A stretch of 64,000 nt of DNA from Pseudomonas azerbaijanoccidentalis (GCF_019145495.1 NZ_JAHSTU010000001.1:1178001-1242000), one strand, 5' to 3'; counted from the stretch's first letter, positions 9,379 through 18,030 are shown. Notes: generated by a model not told the origin, from the letters alone. Numbers and translations are program-made.

Positions 9379-9438
9379 ATGATGTAAATGGGCGCCAAGG
9401 GAGATCTTGCCGCCCATCGACTAAACAGGGAGGTATTC

Positions 9439-10365
9439 ATGTCCATATCAACAATGACAAAAACACTCTTTGGTGTAGATCAGCCTGCGATAATCGCCGA
9501 CTCTCAATCATTCCTGCAGGAATGTTCAAAACTAGGATTCAAGACCGCCAACATATCCCACATTAATAAGTTACCGAAACACAGCATTGTTTTCTCTTTT
9601 TCCAATGACGCAGCAAAACGGGTGTTTGAGCTAGCAAATAACACAGAAAGCAAGAAGTGTGTTTTTTGCGCAACACAGGTATTCGATCCAACACTGGATA
9701 GCGCCCTTTATAGCTTGGACCTTCTATTGAAGAGTGACTTTGAGCAGGCATTAATCGCACAGAGGCGTGTGTTGAGCAGGCTGAATTCAAACGACTCATT
9801 TGCTATGACTGGAAATGGTGCCAATGCGCAGATAGAGATTTTTTCACACGCACAGCCCTATGCGTTGATTTCGGAAGATATTGAGGAAAACTTTATCCAG
9901 TCTGTAGCGGAATTTTTCGAAGTTCATTACGCCCACATGAATCCAAAAACCCCAAGTCCATTTTCCTTTCATGGAACCTTGGAAATTTCCGGCATACTCA
10001 CAGTCCTCAGAAAACCCAATCCAACCCTGCCATCAGGATTGAAAATTGCTTTAAGATGGTTAAGCGATCTGATATCTGAAAATGGGGCCACGCTTTCCGT
10101 TACGAACAACGTCATTACATCATTAAAAACAAATAATGATGAGCATGTGAAATTACTTGATCTGGCTGCGGGCCATCGAGGCCTAAAATTGACAGAATTC
10201 GCCATCGGCGTGAACGAGAACATCGCGACGAGCATTAATTACAAAACCAACTCTCAATTAAACGAAGGCATCCGTGGAGTTCACCTTGCTATCGGGGATG
10301 GATCTTCTGGTTATCACATTGACTTCCTCAGCCCAGAAGTAAACGTAACTCCCACGTATCGATAG
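9439..10365 (+). CDS. M29 (AmpT/AmpS) aminopeptidase-like metalloprotein, shortened
   Basis: The protein has 308 residues, against about 410 for typical M29 aminopeptidases. The C-terminal metal-site order of the family is recognisable: E253 in LTEFAIGVN, E276 in LNEGI, H282 in GVHLAIG, and H293 and D295 in YHIDF. The loop between the two histidines is about 20 residues shorter than in AmpT, whose ligands I remember as E316, E340, H345, H376 and D378. The N-terminal two thirds are too diverged to place the remaining glutamate. The start at 9439 follows GGGAGG; an in-frame ATG at 9388 lacks a good site. The codons are AT-rich, unlike the flanks, which suggests transfer. Likely role: release or trimming of the product of the neighbouring peptide and ligase; unproven. 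Confidence 0.6.
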   Translation: MSISTMTKTLFGVDQPAIIADSQSFLQECSKLGFKTANISHINKLPKHSIVFSFSNDAAKRVFELANNTESKKCVFCATQVFDPTLDSALYSLDLLLKSDFEQALIAQRRVLSRLNSNDSFAMTGNGANAQIEIFSHAQPYALISEDIEENFIQSVAEFFEVHYAHMNPKTPSPFSFHGTLEISGILTVLRKPNPTLPSGLKIALRWLSDLISENGATLSVTNNVITSLKTNNDEHVKLLDLAAGHRGLKLTEFAIGVNENIATSINYKTNSQLNEGIRGVHLAIGDGSSGYHIDFLSPEVNVTPTYR

Positions 10366-10391
10366 CTGCCTACATCAATGGTGTCTGACAT

Positions 10392-10420
10392 GCCGCCATC
10401 GCTAGCAGGCTGGCACCCAC
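10392..10420. repeat. Degenerate REP half-element
   Basis: GCCGCCATCGCTAGCAGGCTGGCACCCACAT resembles the REP variant GCCATCGCGAGCAGGCTCGCTCCCACAG at 37526-37552, with several changes. It marks the right edge of the AT-rich islet. The rest of the 10366-10597 gap shows nothing I can assign. Confidence 0.45.
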
Positions 10421-10597
10421 ATGGCCCGTGTCGAATCTGGCACCCACAACCAACCACATGGCATGCACGCAAACATGCCGCTCAACCCCCCCGGCGTAGT
10501 ATCGAAACAGCCGCCTCCAGTGGGCGGCAAAGCAACGCTGAACCCTTCCATTTCTCACTAAAACAATAAATCGGCCTTCGGGTCGCGGGAGACTTTT

Positions 10598-11908
10598 GTG
10601 CTTAAGAAAAGTGCGTTGGGCTGGCCAAAAATCGCCGGCCTCGGAATTGCGTTGGTGGTGGCCGGGCAGTTTTCCGGCTGGAACTTCGGGTTGGCGGCCG
10701 GTGGCTGGTTGAACATGCTGATCGCCACGCTGTTGATGGCCCTGCTCTGCGGTGGCCTGGCGTTGTGCGTGGCGGAACTGTCCACGGCCCTGCCCAGCGC
10801 TGGCGGTGTGTTTGTTTATGCGCAAAGTGCCTTCGGGCCGTTTGTGGGTTATCTGGTTGGCGTGGCTTGTGCGCTGGCACTAGCCATCGGCACCGGTGCG
10901 GCGGCGACATTCATTTGCGCCTACACCGAATCGATTTTCGGCTTCGGAGGCTGGCCGGTGAAGATCGCCCTGTTCGTGGTGATCATCGGCATTCATCTGC
11001 GCGGTGTCGGTGAGGCCATGGGGCTGACGTTCATTGCTGGCGTGATCGCTGTCGTCGCGCTGCTGACCTTCGGCGTGGCCATGGCGCCGCATGTTGAACT
11101 GGCCAACCTGCTGACATTGCCAGCCAATGTCACAACGCCGGTCAGTCTCGGCGGCATCTTCGCCTGCGTGCCGTTCGCCATTTGGCTGTTCATCACCGTC
11201 GAGCAAACCGGCTCGGCGGCGGAAGAAGCTGCCAACCCCGGTCGCACCATGCCCCGCGGCATTCTCGCGGCCATCGGTACGTTACTGGTGACTGCTTTGG
11301 TCGTGCTGGTGTGCGCACCGGGCGCCGGCGGTGTCGAGCTGGTGGGCTCGGCGGGTGATCCGCTGTACGCGGCGATGTCCAGCAATAGCGCGTTCGGTGA
11401 AGGCTCGTGGCTGGCCAAGGTGATTGGCTGCGGCGGCGTGTTCGGCCTGATCGCGACATTCTTTTCACTGGTCTACGCAGCGTCGCGGCAACTGTTCGCC
11501 ATGGCCCGCGATGGTCTGTTCCCACAATGGCTGGGCAAGACCGGCAAACGCGGCACGCCTTATCCGGCGCTGTTGCTGATCGGCGTGATCGGCCTGCCGC
11601 TGTCGGCAATAGACCCGGCCACCGTAATGCTCGCGGTCGTGCTGCTGCTCAACGTTTGTTACCTGTTCATTTTCGGCGCCTACCTGCGCATCAAAAACAG
11701 CCAGCCTGACTTGCCACGCCCGTTCACTTTGATCGGCGGAAAACTGGTGGCCTGGCTCGGCCTGGCCCTGACCCTGGTGGTGATCGCCGCCTGCTTCCAA
11801 CTCGACATGCTGATGCTGATCGCCCTCGCGGTGACCTTCACCCTGTGCATTTTCAATTACCTGCTGCGCACTCGCCGCAGCGTTATCGAGGTTCCAGACC
11901 ATGCCTGA
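10598..11908 (+). CDS. APC-family amine/amino acid permease (ethanolamine permease-like)
   Basis: This inner-membrane permease of 436 residues has about 12 hydrophobic helices. The APC signature near the start is GLGIALVVAGQFSGWNFGL, and the conserved loop VEQTGSAAEEAANPGRTMPRGI follows helix 6. It resembles ethanolamine permeases. The start is GTG at 10598 behind GGGAGA. The stop overlaps the start of the aminotransferase by 8 bp, so the two are co-transcribed. With the kinase and phospho-lyase-like genes downstream it probably imports an amino alcohol such as ethanolamine or hydroxylysine; the substrate is inferred. Confidence 0.8.
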   Translation: MLKKSALGWPKIAGLGIALVVAGQFSGWNFGLAAGGWLNMLIATLLMALLCGGLALCVAELSTALPSAGGVFVYAQSAFGPFVGYLVGVACALALAIGTGAAATFICAYTESIFGFGGWPVKIALFVVIIGIHLRGVGEAMGLTFIAGVIAVVALLTFGVAMAPHVELANLLTLPANVTTPVSLGGIFACVPFAIWLFITVEQTGSAAEEAANPGRTMPRGILAAIGTLLVTALVVLVCAPGAGGVELVGSAGDPLYAAMSSNSAFGEGSWLAKVIGCGGVFGLIATFFSLVYAASRQLFAMARDGLFPQWLGKTGKRGTPYPALLLIGVIGLPLSAIDPATVMLAVVLLLNVCYLFIFGAYLRIKNSQPDLPRPFTLIGGKLVAWLGLALTLVVIAACFQLDMLMLIALAVTFTLCIFNYLLRTRRSVIEVPDHA

Positions 11909-13181
11909 AGACACTCTTCTGCAACGCCGCCATCGCGTACTCGGCAGTGCTTCGCCGCTGTTCTACGACAAACCGCTGCACCTGGTGCGCGGCGAAGGCG
12001 TCTGGCTGTTCGATGTCGATGGCCGGCGCTACCTCGACGTCTACAACAACGTGCCCTGCGTCGGTCACTGCAACCCCCACGTGACCGACGCCATGCACCG
12101 CCAGGCCACCACGCTGAACATCCACACCCGCTACCTTGATGAGCAAGTGGTGCGTTACGCCGAACGTCTGACCGCCACCTTCGCCGAGCCGCTGGACACC
12201 GCGATGTTCACCTGCACCGGCAGCGAGGCCAATGAGCTGGCGCTGCGCCTGGCGCGGTTCGCCAGCGGCGGCACCGGCATCATCGTCAGCGACTACAACT
12301 ACCACGGCAATTCGGCGTCGCTGGCCGAGGTCACCACCGCCCTGCCCTCGCCGGAACCCTTCGCCGCCCATGCCCGTGCGGTGCCGATTCCCTGCCTGTA
12401 CCACGCACCGGCCGGCACCACTGAGCTGCAACTGGCCGAGGAATACGCGGCGAACATCGCGGCGGCGATTGCCTCGATGCAGGCCCAGGGCATTCGCCCG
12501 GCTGCGCTGCTGATCGACACCCTGTTCGCCAACGAAGGGTTGCCGCGGGTGCCGGCCAGTTTCGTCAACAAGGCTGCGGCGCTGATCCGTGCGGCGGGCG
12601 GTTTGTTCATCGCTGACGAAGTGCAATCGGGTTTCGGGCGCACCGGCGATCACCTGTGGGGTCATCAGGCCCACGGCGTAGTGCCGGACATCGTCACCCT
12701 TGGCAAACCGATGGGTAACGGCTATCCGCTGGCCGGGTTGATCACCCACAAGGCCTTGGTCGAATCGTTCGGGCGCCACGCCATGTACTTCAACACGTTC
12801 GGCGGCTCGCCCGTGGCGGCGGCGGTCGGTATGGCGGTGCTCGATGTGATTGAGCAACAGCAACTGCTGAGCAACGCGAAGCGCGTCGGCGCTTATGTGC
12901 AGCAACGCCTGCAAGCGTTGGCCGCCAAGCACTCGATCATCGGCGATGTGCGCGGCAAGGGTCTGTTCTTCGCCATGGAACTGGTGCGCGACCACGCCAG
13001 CAAGGAACCGGCCGGGCTGGAGGCGCGCAAGGTGGTCAACGACATGCGCGAGAACGGCGTGCTGATCAGCAAGATCGGCGCCGGCGACAACATTCTCAAG
13101 TTACGCCCGCCGCTGGTGTTCAGCCGCGATCACGCGGACTTGTTCGTCGACACCCTGGACCACGCCCTGAGCGCCATTTGA
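11901..13181 (+). CDS. Class III PLP enzyme, ethanolamine-phosphate/phosphohydroxylysine phospho-lyase-like
   Basis: This 426-residue fold-type I PLP enzyme has the PLP lysine in TLGKPMGNG, the cofactor aspartate in IADEVQSGFGR and the phosphate-binding NSGSEAN equivalent CTGSEAN. The N-terminal run RRHRVLGSASPLFY, then LDVYNNVPCVGHCNP, closely follows human AGXT2L1/ETNPPL as I remember it. Those enzymes eliminate phosphate and ammonia from phosphoethanolamine or 5-phosphohydroxylysine instead of transaminating. The adjacent APH-fold kinase would supply the phosphorylated substrate. Ordinary omega-aminotransferase activity is the alternative. Confidence 0.75.
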   Translation: MPEDTLLQRRHRVLGSASPLFYDKPLHLVRGEGVWLFDVDGRRYLDVYNNVPCVGHCNPHVTDAMHRQATTLNIHTRYLDEQVVRYAERLTATFAEPLDTAMFTCTGSEANELALRLARFASGGTGIIVSDYNYHGNSASLAEVTTALPSPEPFAAHARAVPIPCLYHAPAGTTELQLAEEYAANIAAAIASMQAQGIRPAALLIDTLFANEGLPRVPASFVNKAAALIRAAGGLFIADEVQSGFGRTGDHLWGHQAHGVVPDIVTLGKPMGNGYPLAGLITHKALVESFGRHAMYFNTFGGSPVAAAVGMAVLDVIEQQQLLSNAKRVGAYVQQRLQALAAKHSIIGDVRGKGLFFAMELVRDHASKEPAGLEARKVVNDMRENGVLISKIGAGDNILKLRPPLVFSRDHADLFVDTLDHALSAI

Positions 13182-13190
13182 GGCCCTGAC

Positions 13191-14207
13191 ATGAATGAAT
13201 TCCACACCCTCCCCCACGATCAGCAAGTCAGCCGTCTGCACGAACTGGCGCGCCATGCCCTGCAACAGTGGGACGGCGAGTTCGCCGAGATAGAACTGGT
13301 GAAATTCCGCGAGAACGCGGTGTTCTCGGCTCGCCGTCACGATGGCCAGCGCGTCGCCCTGCGCATCCATCGCAACGGCTATCACTGCGAAGCCGCGCTG
13401 CGTTCCGAGTTGCAATGGATGGAGGCGCTGGCCAGTGCGGGTATCACCGTGCCGCAAATCATCCGTGCGCAGAATGAGCGTCACCTGATCGAAGTCACCC
13501 ACCAGGCCATCGGCGAGGCGCGACACATCGACATGCTCGCCTGGCTGCCCGGCGCCACCGCAGGCACTTCCGAAGCCGGGGTGCAGGCCGATACCGAAAT
13601 CGAATTTCTATTCAACGAAGCCGGTGCGATTGCCGCGCGTATTCATCTGCATTCGGCGGACTGGCAGCAGCCGGACGAATTTGTCCGGCATGCCTGGGAT
13701 GAAGAAGGCTTGATCGGTGCCAATCCGTTCTGGGGGCGCTTCTGGGAGCTTGCGCAGCTCAGCGATGCGCAGCGGGATTTACTGCAGCAGGCCCGGCGTA
13801 CGGCGCGCAAGGACTTGCGCCAGTACGGTCGGCATTTGGGCAACTTCGGCATGATTCACGCCGATCTGGTGCCTGAGAACCTGCTGGTCGAAGGCCCACA
13901 GCTACGCCTGATCGACTTCGATGACGCCGGGTTTGGCTGGCACATGTTCGAGCTGGCCACGGCATTGTACTTCTGCCTGGATGACCCGCGATATGAGCAG
14001 ATCAAAGCGGCGCTGCTTGACGGCTACCACGCGGTCAAACCGCTGACAGAGGCCGATCGCAAGACCTTGGCGCTGTTCCTGATGCTGCGCGGTACCACGT
14101 ACCTGGGCTGGATTCACACCCGCCAAGGCACACCGACGGCGATTGAGATGGCGCCGATGTTGATTGAGCGGGCTTGTGAGTTGGCTCGGGCGTATCTGCA
14201 AGTCTGA
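13191..14207 (+). CDS. APH-fold small-molecule kinase (amino-alcohol kinase candidate)
   Basis: This 338-residue aminoglycoside-phosphotransferase-fold kinase has the catalytic loop MIHADLVPENLLVE and the metal-binding motif LIDFDDAGFGW. An ATP-lysine candidate lies in the N-lobe. It begins 9 bp after the aminotransferase gene, behind GAGGCC. Hydroxylysine kinase (AGPHD1/HYKK) and ethanolamine/choline kinases share this fold, and the neighbouring phospho-lyase-like enzyme suggests a kinase-then-lyase route. It is unlikely to be an antibiotic-resistance enzyme given its operon. Confidence 0.75.
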   Translation: MNEFHTLPHDQQVSRLHELARHALQQWDGEFAEIELVKFRENAVFSARRHDGQRVALRIHRNGYHCEAALRSELQWMEALASAGITVPQIIRAQNERHLIEVTHQAIGEARHIDMLAWLPGATAGTSEAGVQADTEIEFLFNEAGAIAARIHLHSADWQQPDEFVRHAWDEEGLIGANPFWGRFWELAQLSDAQRDLLQQARRTARKDLRQYGRHLGNFGMIHADLVPENLLVEGPQLRLIDFDDAGFGWHMFELATALYFCLDDPRYEQIKAALLDGYHAVKPLTEADRKTLALFLMLRGTTYLGWIHTRQGTPTAIEMAPMLIERACELARAYLQV

Positions 14208-14213
14208 TACATC

Positions 14214-14308
14214 GCCATCGCGGGCAAACCCGCTCCCACAGAGATCTCCAGCGAACAGAGCATTTAAGTACGACGCTGTTCCTGTGGGAGCGGGCTTGCC
14301 CGCGATGA
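14214..14308. repeat. REP pair (inverted)
   Basis: GCCATCGCGGGCAAACCCGCTCCCACAG and CTGTGGGAGCGGGCTTGCCCGCGATG are inverted about 40 bp apart between the converging kinase and iacG genes. Confidence 0.9.
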
Positions 14309-14326
14309 ACGATGACGCGGTCTCAA

Positions 14327-14836
14327 TCAAGCCGCGCTGGCATGCTCAACGCGATGAAACAAGCGGTTGAAATACACCAGACTGTCACGCGGCTCGCGTA
14401 CGCCGACCTTCGTCAACTCCACGAACATCACCGAATGCGAACCCACTTCCTTGCACTCGCTGATCCGCCCTTCCAGCTGAACCAGCGCATCGCGCAACAC
14501 CGGCACATCAGCAGCGCCGTCGTCCCACAGGTCCCAGGCAAAGCGCTCTTCCATCGGCACCTTGGTCATGCCGGCGAAGTGGCGCGCCAGCTCTTCCTGC
14601 TCGCCACACAGCACGTTGACGCACAGGTGGCCGTTAGTGCGGAACACATCGTGGGTCGCGCTGTTGCGGTTGACGCACACCAGCACGGTGGGCGGCGAGT
14701 CGGTGACCGAGCACACAGCGCTGGCGGTGATGCCGCAGCGACCGCCAGGGCCGTTGGTGGTGATAATGTTCACCGCAGCCGGCAGCTGCGCCATGGCGTT
14801 GCGAAAGTCGATTTGCTGCTGGCTCAAGTCGGCCAT
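14327..14836 (-). CDS. iacG: IacG, flavin reductase for indole-3-acetate monooxygenase
   Basis: This 169-residue flavin reductase of the HpaC/RutF type supplies reduced FAD or FMN to a partner monooxygenase, here most likely IacA. Family motifs are FRNAMAQLPAAVNIITT at the N-terminus, GITASAVCSVTDSPPTVLVCVN for flavin binding, and LCVNVL. It starts at 14836 behind AAGGAAGGGG. It is split from the other iac genes by a response regulator and feaR, but its promoter region shares elements with that of iacA. Without the iac context only flavin reductase could be called. Confidence 0.85.
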   Translation of the reverse strand: MADLSQQQIDFRNAMAQLPAAVNIITTNGPGGRCGITASAVCSVTDSPPTVLVCVNRNSATHDVFRTNGHLCVNVLCGEQEELARHFAGMTKVPMEERFAWDLWDDGAADVPVLRDALVQLEGRISECKEVGSHSVMFVELTKVGVREPRDSLVYFNRLFHRVEHASAA

Positions 14837-14911
14837 GTCGATGCCCCTTCCTTCAGGAGGACCGCCATCGTGCGGCCCGTAGGTGATGGAACAAGACTAA
14901 GGCTGCGGCTA

Positions 14912-14968
14912 CGGCGCAACCATTCTGACGATCCCCATGGTGAGGTTGGGTTTCCGCTAGTCGACTAG
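14912..14968 (-). promoter_or_regulatory. Candidate iacG promoter with palindromic response-regulator site
   Basis: The perfect palindrome CTAGTCGACTAG lies at 14957-14968. Downstream, toward iacG, is CGGCGCAACCATTC (14912-14925, plus-strand reading), nearly identical to a site before iacA. The minus-strand 16-mer at 14948-14963 matches 13 of 16 bases at 23952-23967. This fits an activator site with a shared core promoter. The assignment is inference. Confidence 0.45.
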
Positions 14969-15083
14969 GTGGTTTCTTTATCGCAAGGGCCGGCCACAGT
15001 GGGTATTCTGCACACTGGCCTCACAAAGATGAGCCGCTGTGTGCCGTACGTTCGCGTGCGAAAACAATAATTAGAAGACTTTC

Positions 15084-15725
15084 GTGGCAGCCCTGATGGA
15101 AACCCGCAAACCGATTGTTTACATCGTTGACGACGACAAGGACCTGCGCACTTCGCTGGCGTGGCTGCTGGAGTCCGTCAGTGTGCAGGCGCAGTGCTTT
15201 GCCGGCGCCGAAGAGTTCCTGAGCCAATACGACCCCAAGCAGCCCGCCTGCCTGGTGCTCGACGTGCGCATGCCGGAGACCAGCGGTTTCCAGTTGCAGG
15301 AAATCCTCAACCAGCGCGGCAGCACCTTGCCGACCATTTTCGTCTCGGCCCATGGCGACATCCCGATGTCGGTCACGGCAATGAAGAACGGTGCGCTGGA
15401 TTTCGTCGAGAAGCCCTACAACCCGCAGCAGATGATCGACCGCATCCAGGCCGCGCTGAAGACCGCCGTGCACGCCCAGGCGGACCAGCAGCAGCGTCAG
15501 AACCTGCAAGGCAAACTCGCACTGCTGACCACCCGCGAGCGTGAAGTGTTGATGCTGGTGATCGATGGCAAGGCCAGCAAGGTGATCGCCCGGGAGCTGA
15601 ACATCAGCGTGAAGACCGTTGACGTGCATCGCACCAAGATCAAGGAAAAGATGGGCGTGAGCAGCATCGCCATGCTGGTGCGCGAGGTGCTGCATTTGCC
15701 GGTGGATGAGCCGGTGCGGCATTGA
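15084..15725 (+). CDS. FixJ/LuxR-type response regulator
   Basis: This 213-residue regulator has an N-terminal receiver domain: acidic pair VDDDKD, phospho-acceptor in LVLDVRMPE, lysine in EKPYN. A C-terminal LuxR helix-turn-helix includes LTTREREVLMLV and SVKTVDVHRTKIKEKM. The start is GTG 15084; ATG 15096 is equally possible. It is divergent from iacG. Its likely partner is the soluble PAS kinase at 24076, on the far side of the iac genes. Two-component control of iac genes has been reported in Paraburkholderia, as I remember it, whereas P. putida 1290 uses a MarR-type IacR. Confidence 0.9.
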   Translation: MAALMETRKPIVYIVDDDKDLRTSLAWLLESVSVQAQCFAGAEEFLSQYDPKQPACLVLDVRMPETSGFQLQEILNQRGSTLPTIFVSAHGDIPMSVTAMKNGALDFVEKPYNPQQMIDRIQAALKTAVHAQADQQQRQNLQGKLALLTTREREVLMLVIDGKASKVIARELNISVKTVDVHRTKIKEKMGVSSIAMLVREVLHLPVDEPVRH

Positions 15726-15749
15726 GGGATTTGTGGCGGTCATGAGGCC

Positions 15750-15844
15750 GCCATCGCGGGCAAGCCCGCTCCCACAGGGATCTCGGATGTACGCAACACT
15801 TGCGTACGACAACAATCACTGTGGGAGCGGGCTTGCCCGCGATG
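15750..15844. repeat. REP pair (inverted)
   Basis: GCCATCGCGGGCAAGCCCGCTCCCACAG and its inverse enclose a small internal hairpin, ACGCAACACTTGCGTAC. It lies between the converging response regulator and feaR. Confidence 0.9.
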
Positions 15845-15859
15845 AACGATAACGCGGTG

Positions 15860-16780
15860 TCAGACCTGGCTATACCGCTTGCGATAAGCACCCGGCGACA
15901 CGCCAAAGCGTGATTTGAACGCCGACGAGAAGTAGCTGGAATCCGAGAATCCCCACGCATAACACAACGCCGAGAGCTTCTGCTCGACATCGGCGCGGCG
16001 CAGGTTTTCCGCGCAGAAGTCCAGCCGGCGATGCTTGATGTATTGCGCCACCACCAGCCCGCGCTTGGAGAACATCCGGTACAGCCCTCGCACCGACACC
16101 CCCACCTCCCGTGCGATCAGCTCGGGGCAAAGCGCTTCGTCACTGATGTGCTGGTCGATGAAAGCGATGATCTTGCGAAATTGCCGCTCGTGGGAATCGC
16201 CGCCACTGTCCTGGGCGCTGATGCCCGGCAGCAACAGGCTGGCCAGCGCATCGAGCACGGCCTCGCTTTCCTGCATGTCCAGGCCTTCCTGCTGGCGCGT
16301 CTCCAGCACCAGCTTGTTGGCCATCGACGCCAAAGGGCTGCTGGCGGCGATGCGGGTGGCGCAATTGACCGCATTGAAATGCGAGCCACGCTCGACCACC
16401 TGACGCGGCAGAATCAACGACAACTGTCGGCAATCATCGTTGTAGATCATGTCGCTCGGACGGCTGGCGTCGATCAAGGCGATGTCTCCACAACCCAGTT
16501 GTGCGCGGTTGTCGCCCTGCTCCAGATGCGAGCTGCCACGCAGCTGGAACACCGCGTAATAGTGGCCGTCGCTGCTGGTGCTGACGTCCTTGCTGGTGCG
16601 ATACAAATGCACGTGCGCCATGTCGACCACACTCAGGTTGATCGCACCGCTGCGAAATTCCGCCAGTTCGCCATAGAAATCGGAGTCCAGTGCCCGGGCA
16701 TCGAAACGCCCACAGGCCTGGTTCACCTGGCTCAACCAACTTTCGAACGCCTCGTTGCGCACCGTCGATGCTGTAATCAT
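15860..16780 (-). CDS. feaR: FeaR-like AraC-family activator of aromatic amine catabolism
   Basis: This 306-residue regulator has an N-terminal AraC-binding-like domain and a C-terminal AraC helix-turn-helix pair. The C-terminal half (SVRGLYRMFSKRGLVVAQYI, RRLDFCAENLR, WGFSDSSYFSSAFKSRFGVSPGAYR) and the start (FESWLSQVNQACGRFDAR) follow E. coli FeaR closely as I recall it. FeaR activates amine oxidase and phenylacetaldehyde dehydrogenase genes. It lies inside the iac cluster rather than beside either the aau operon or the FeaB-like gene, both in this window and both probable targets. Its target sites were not found. Confidence 0.8.
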   Translation of the reverse strand: MITASTVRNEAFESWLSQVNQACGRFDARALDSDFYGELAEFRSGAINLSVVDMAHVHLYRTSKDVSTSSDGHYYAVFQLRGSSHLEQGDNRAQLGCGDIALIDASRPSDMIYNDDCRQLSLILPRQVVERGSHFNAVNCATRIAASSPLASMANKLVLETRQQEGLDMQESEAVLDALASLLLPGISAQDSGGDSHERQFRKIIAFIDQHISDEALCPELIAREVGVSVRGLYRMFSKRGLVVAQYIKHRRLDFCAENLRRADVEQKLSALCYAWGFSDSSYFSSAFKSRFGVSPGAYRKRYSQV

Positions 16781-16933
16781 GTCCGCAAAGCCTCACGTGT
16801 TTTTGTTGTTATTGCCGACCGCTTCGTCGAGCGGTTCGGTAAAAAAGTTTCGTCTTCCAGCCATCGCCTCCCTCGATGGTCGCCGGGCGCCATTCAACAG
16901 GCTCCGGCGTCAGCTTTCCAGTGAAGAAAGCGC

Positions 16934-17884
16934 TTAGATGTCCAATACCAGACGAGCGGAAAGTGCCCGGGAAACACAGGCGCAAATCTGCTTGTTGGAA
17001 GCCTTTTCCTTGTTGGAAAGGCAGTTGTCACGGTGCTCCGGCACGCCGTCAAGCACTTCGACGATGCAGGTGCCGCAGATGCCTTCGCGGCACTCGGTGT
17101 CGATGTCGCAACCGTGGGCCTGCAACACGTCGACCAGGCTGGTGTTGGCCGGCACTTGCAGCACCACGCCGGAGCTGGCCAGTTCCACTTCGAAGGTGCC
17201 GGCGGGGGCGCTGTTGGCGGCCGGGTCTGCGGCGAAGTGTTCAAGGTGAATCGAATCATCGGAGCGACTGCGCGCAGCCACTTCCACCACTTTGTTCATG
17301 AACGGTGCCGGGCCGCAGGTGTAGACGTGGGCCGCCGGATTGGCGCGCTCCAGGCACGCACTTAATGCGCCGTCCAGGTCCGCCGGCTCGATGCCGTAGT
17401 GGAACTCAACATGGTCGGCAAAGGTGTTGGCCAACAGCTCGGTAAACGCCGCGTATTGGGCCGAGCGCGCGAAGTAATGCAGGCGATACGGCTGGCCGCT
17501 TTCCGCCAGCTTGTAGGCCATGCTCAGCAGTGGCGTGACGCCAATGCCCGCGGCGAACAGCACATGTTCGCTGGCGCTTTCATCGAGACGGAACAGGTTG
17601 CGCGGCGCACCCATTTCCAGCTCCATGCCCTCTTCCACTTGCTCGTGCAGCGCCAGCGAGCCGCCACGCGACTGCGCTTCTTTCTTCACTGCCACCAGGT
17701 AGGCGCGGCGATCCTGCGGCGGGCTGCACAGCGAATACTGGCGGGTTACGCCGGTCGGCCCGGTGAGGTCGACGTGGGCACCCGGTTCATAGGTGTCGAG
17801 CGGCTGGCCGTCACTGCGCACGAGGCGAAAGGAACGGATATCCAGCGCTTCGTCGACGATCCTTTCGATCTTCACCTTCATCAT
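16934..17884 (-). CDS. iacF: IacF, ferredoxin-reductase component (PDR/VanB type)
   Basis: This 316-residue electron-transfer protein has an N-terminal FMN/FAD domain (RQYSLCSPP), an NAD domain (LFAAGIGVTPLLSMAY, then YTCGPAPFM) and a C-terminal plant-type 2Fe-2S domain (CREGICGTC with a later cysteine in DNCLS). It would pass electrons from NADH to the IacC/IacD Rieske oxygenase. SD AGGTGA favours the second of two adjacent ATGs (17881). A palindromic repeat and 146 bp separate it from iacE. Confidence 0.88.
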   Translation of the reverse strand: MMKVKIERIVDEALDIRSFRLVRSDGQPLDTYEPGAHVDLTGPTGVTRQYSLCSPPQDRRAYLVAVKKEAQSRGGSLALHEQVEEGMELEMGAPRNLFRLDESASEHVLFAAGIGVTPLLSMAYKLAESGQPYRLHYFARSAQYAAFTELLANTFADHVEFHYGIEPADLDGALSACLERANPAAHVYTCGPAPFMNKVVEVAARSRSDDSIHLEHFAADPAANSAPAGTFEVELASSGVVLQVPANTSLVDVLQAHGCDIDTECREGICGTCIVEVLDGVPEHRDNCLSNKEKASNKQICACVSRALSARLVLDI

Positions 17885-17924
17885 TGCATCACCTGAATAC
17901 TTATTTTTCGTTTAACACATCACT

Positions 17925-18008
17925 TGTAGGAGCTGCCGCAGGCTGCGATCTTTTGATCTTGACCTTAAAAACAAGATCAAAAGATCGCAGCCTGCGGCAG
18001 CTCCTACA
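17925..18008. repeat. Palindromic intergenic repeat (GTAGGAGCTG family)
   Basis: A near-perfect inverted repeat, TGTAGGAGCTGCCGCAGGCTG and complement, with AAGATCAAAAGATC inside. It sits between iacE and iacF, so it may reduce readthrough into iacF. Confidence 0.88.
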
Positions 18009-18030
18009 GGGTCATTTTCCGGCCTTTGAA

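Noticed and set aside
7823..10365. Phage or transposon island
   Set aside because: No integrase, transposase, tRNA target or direct repeats bound it; only REP elements are present at the edges.
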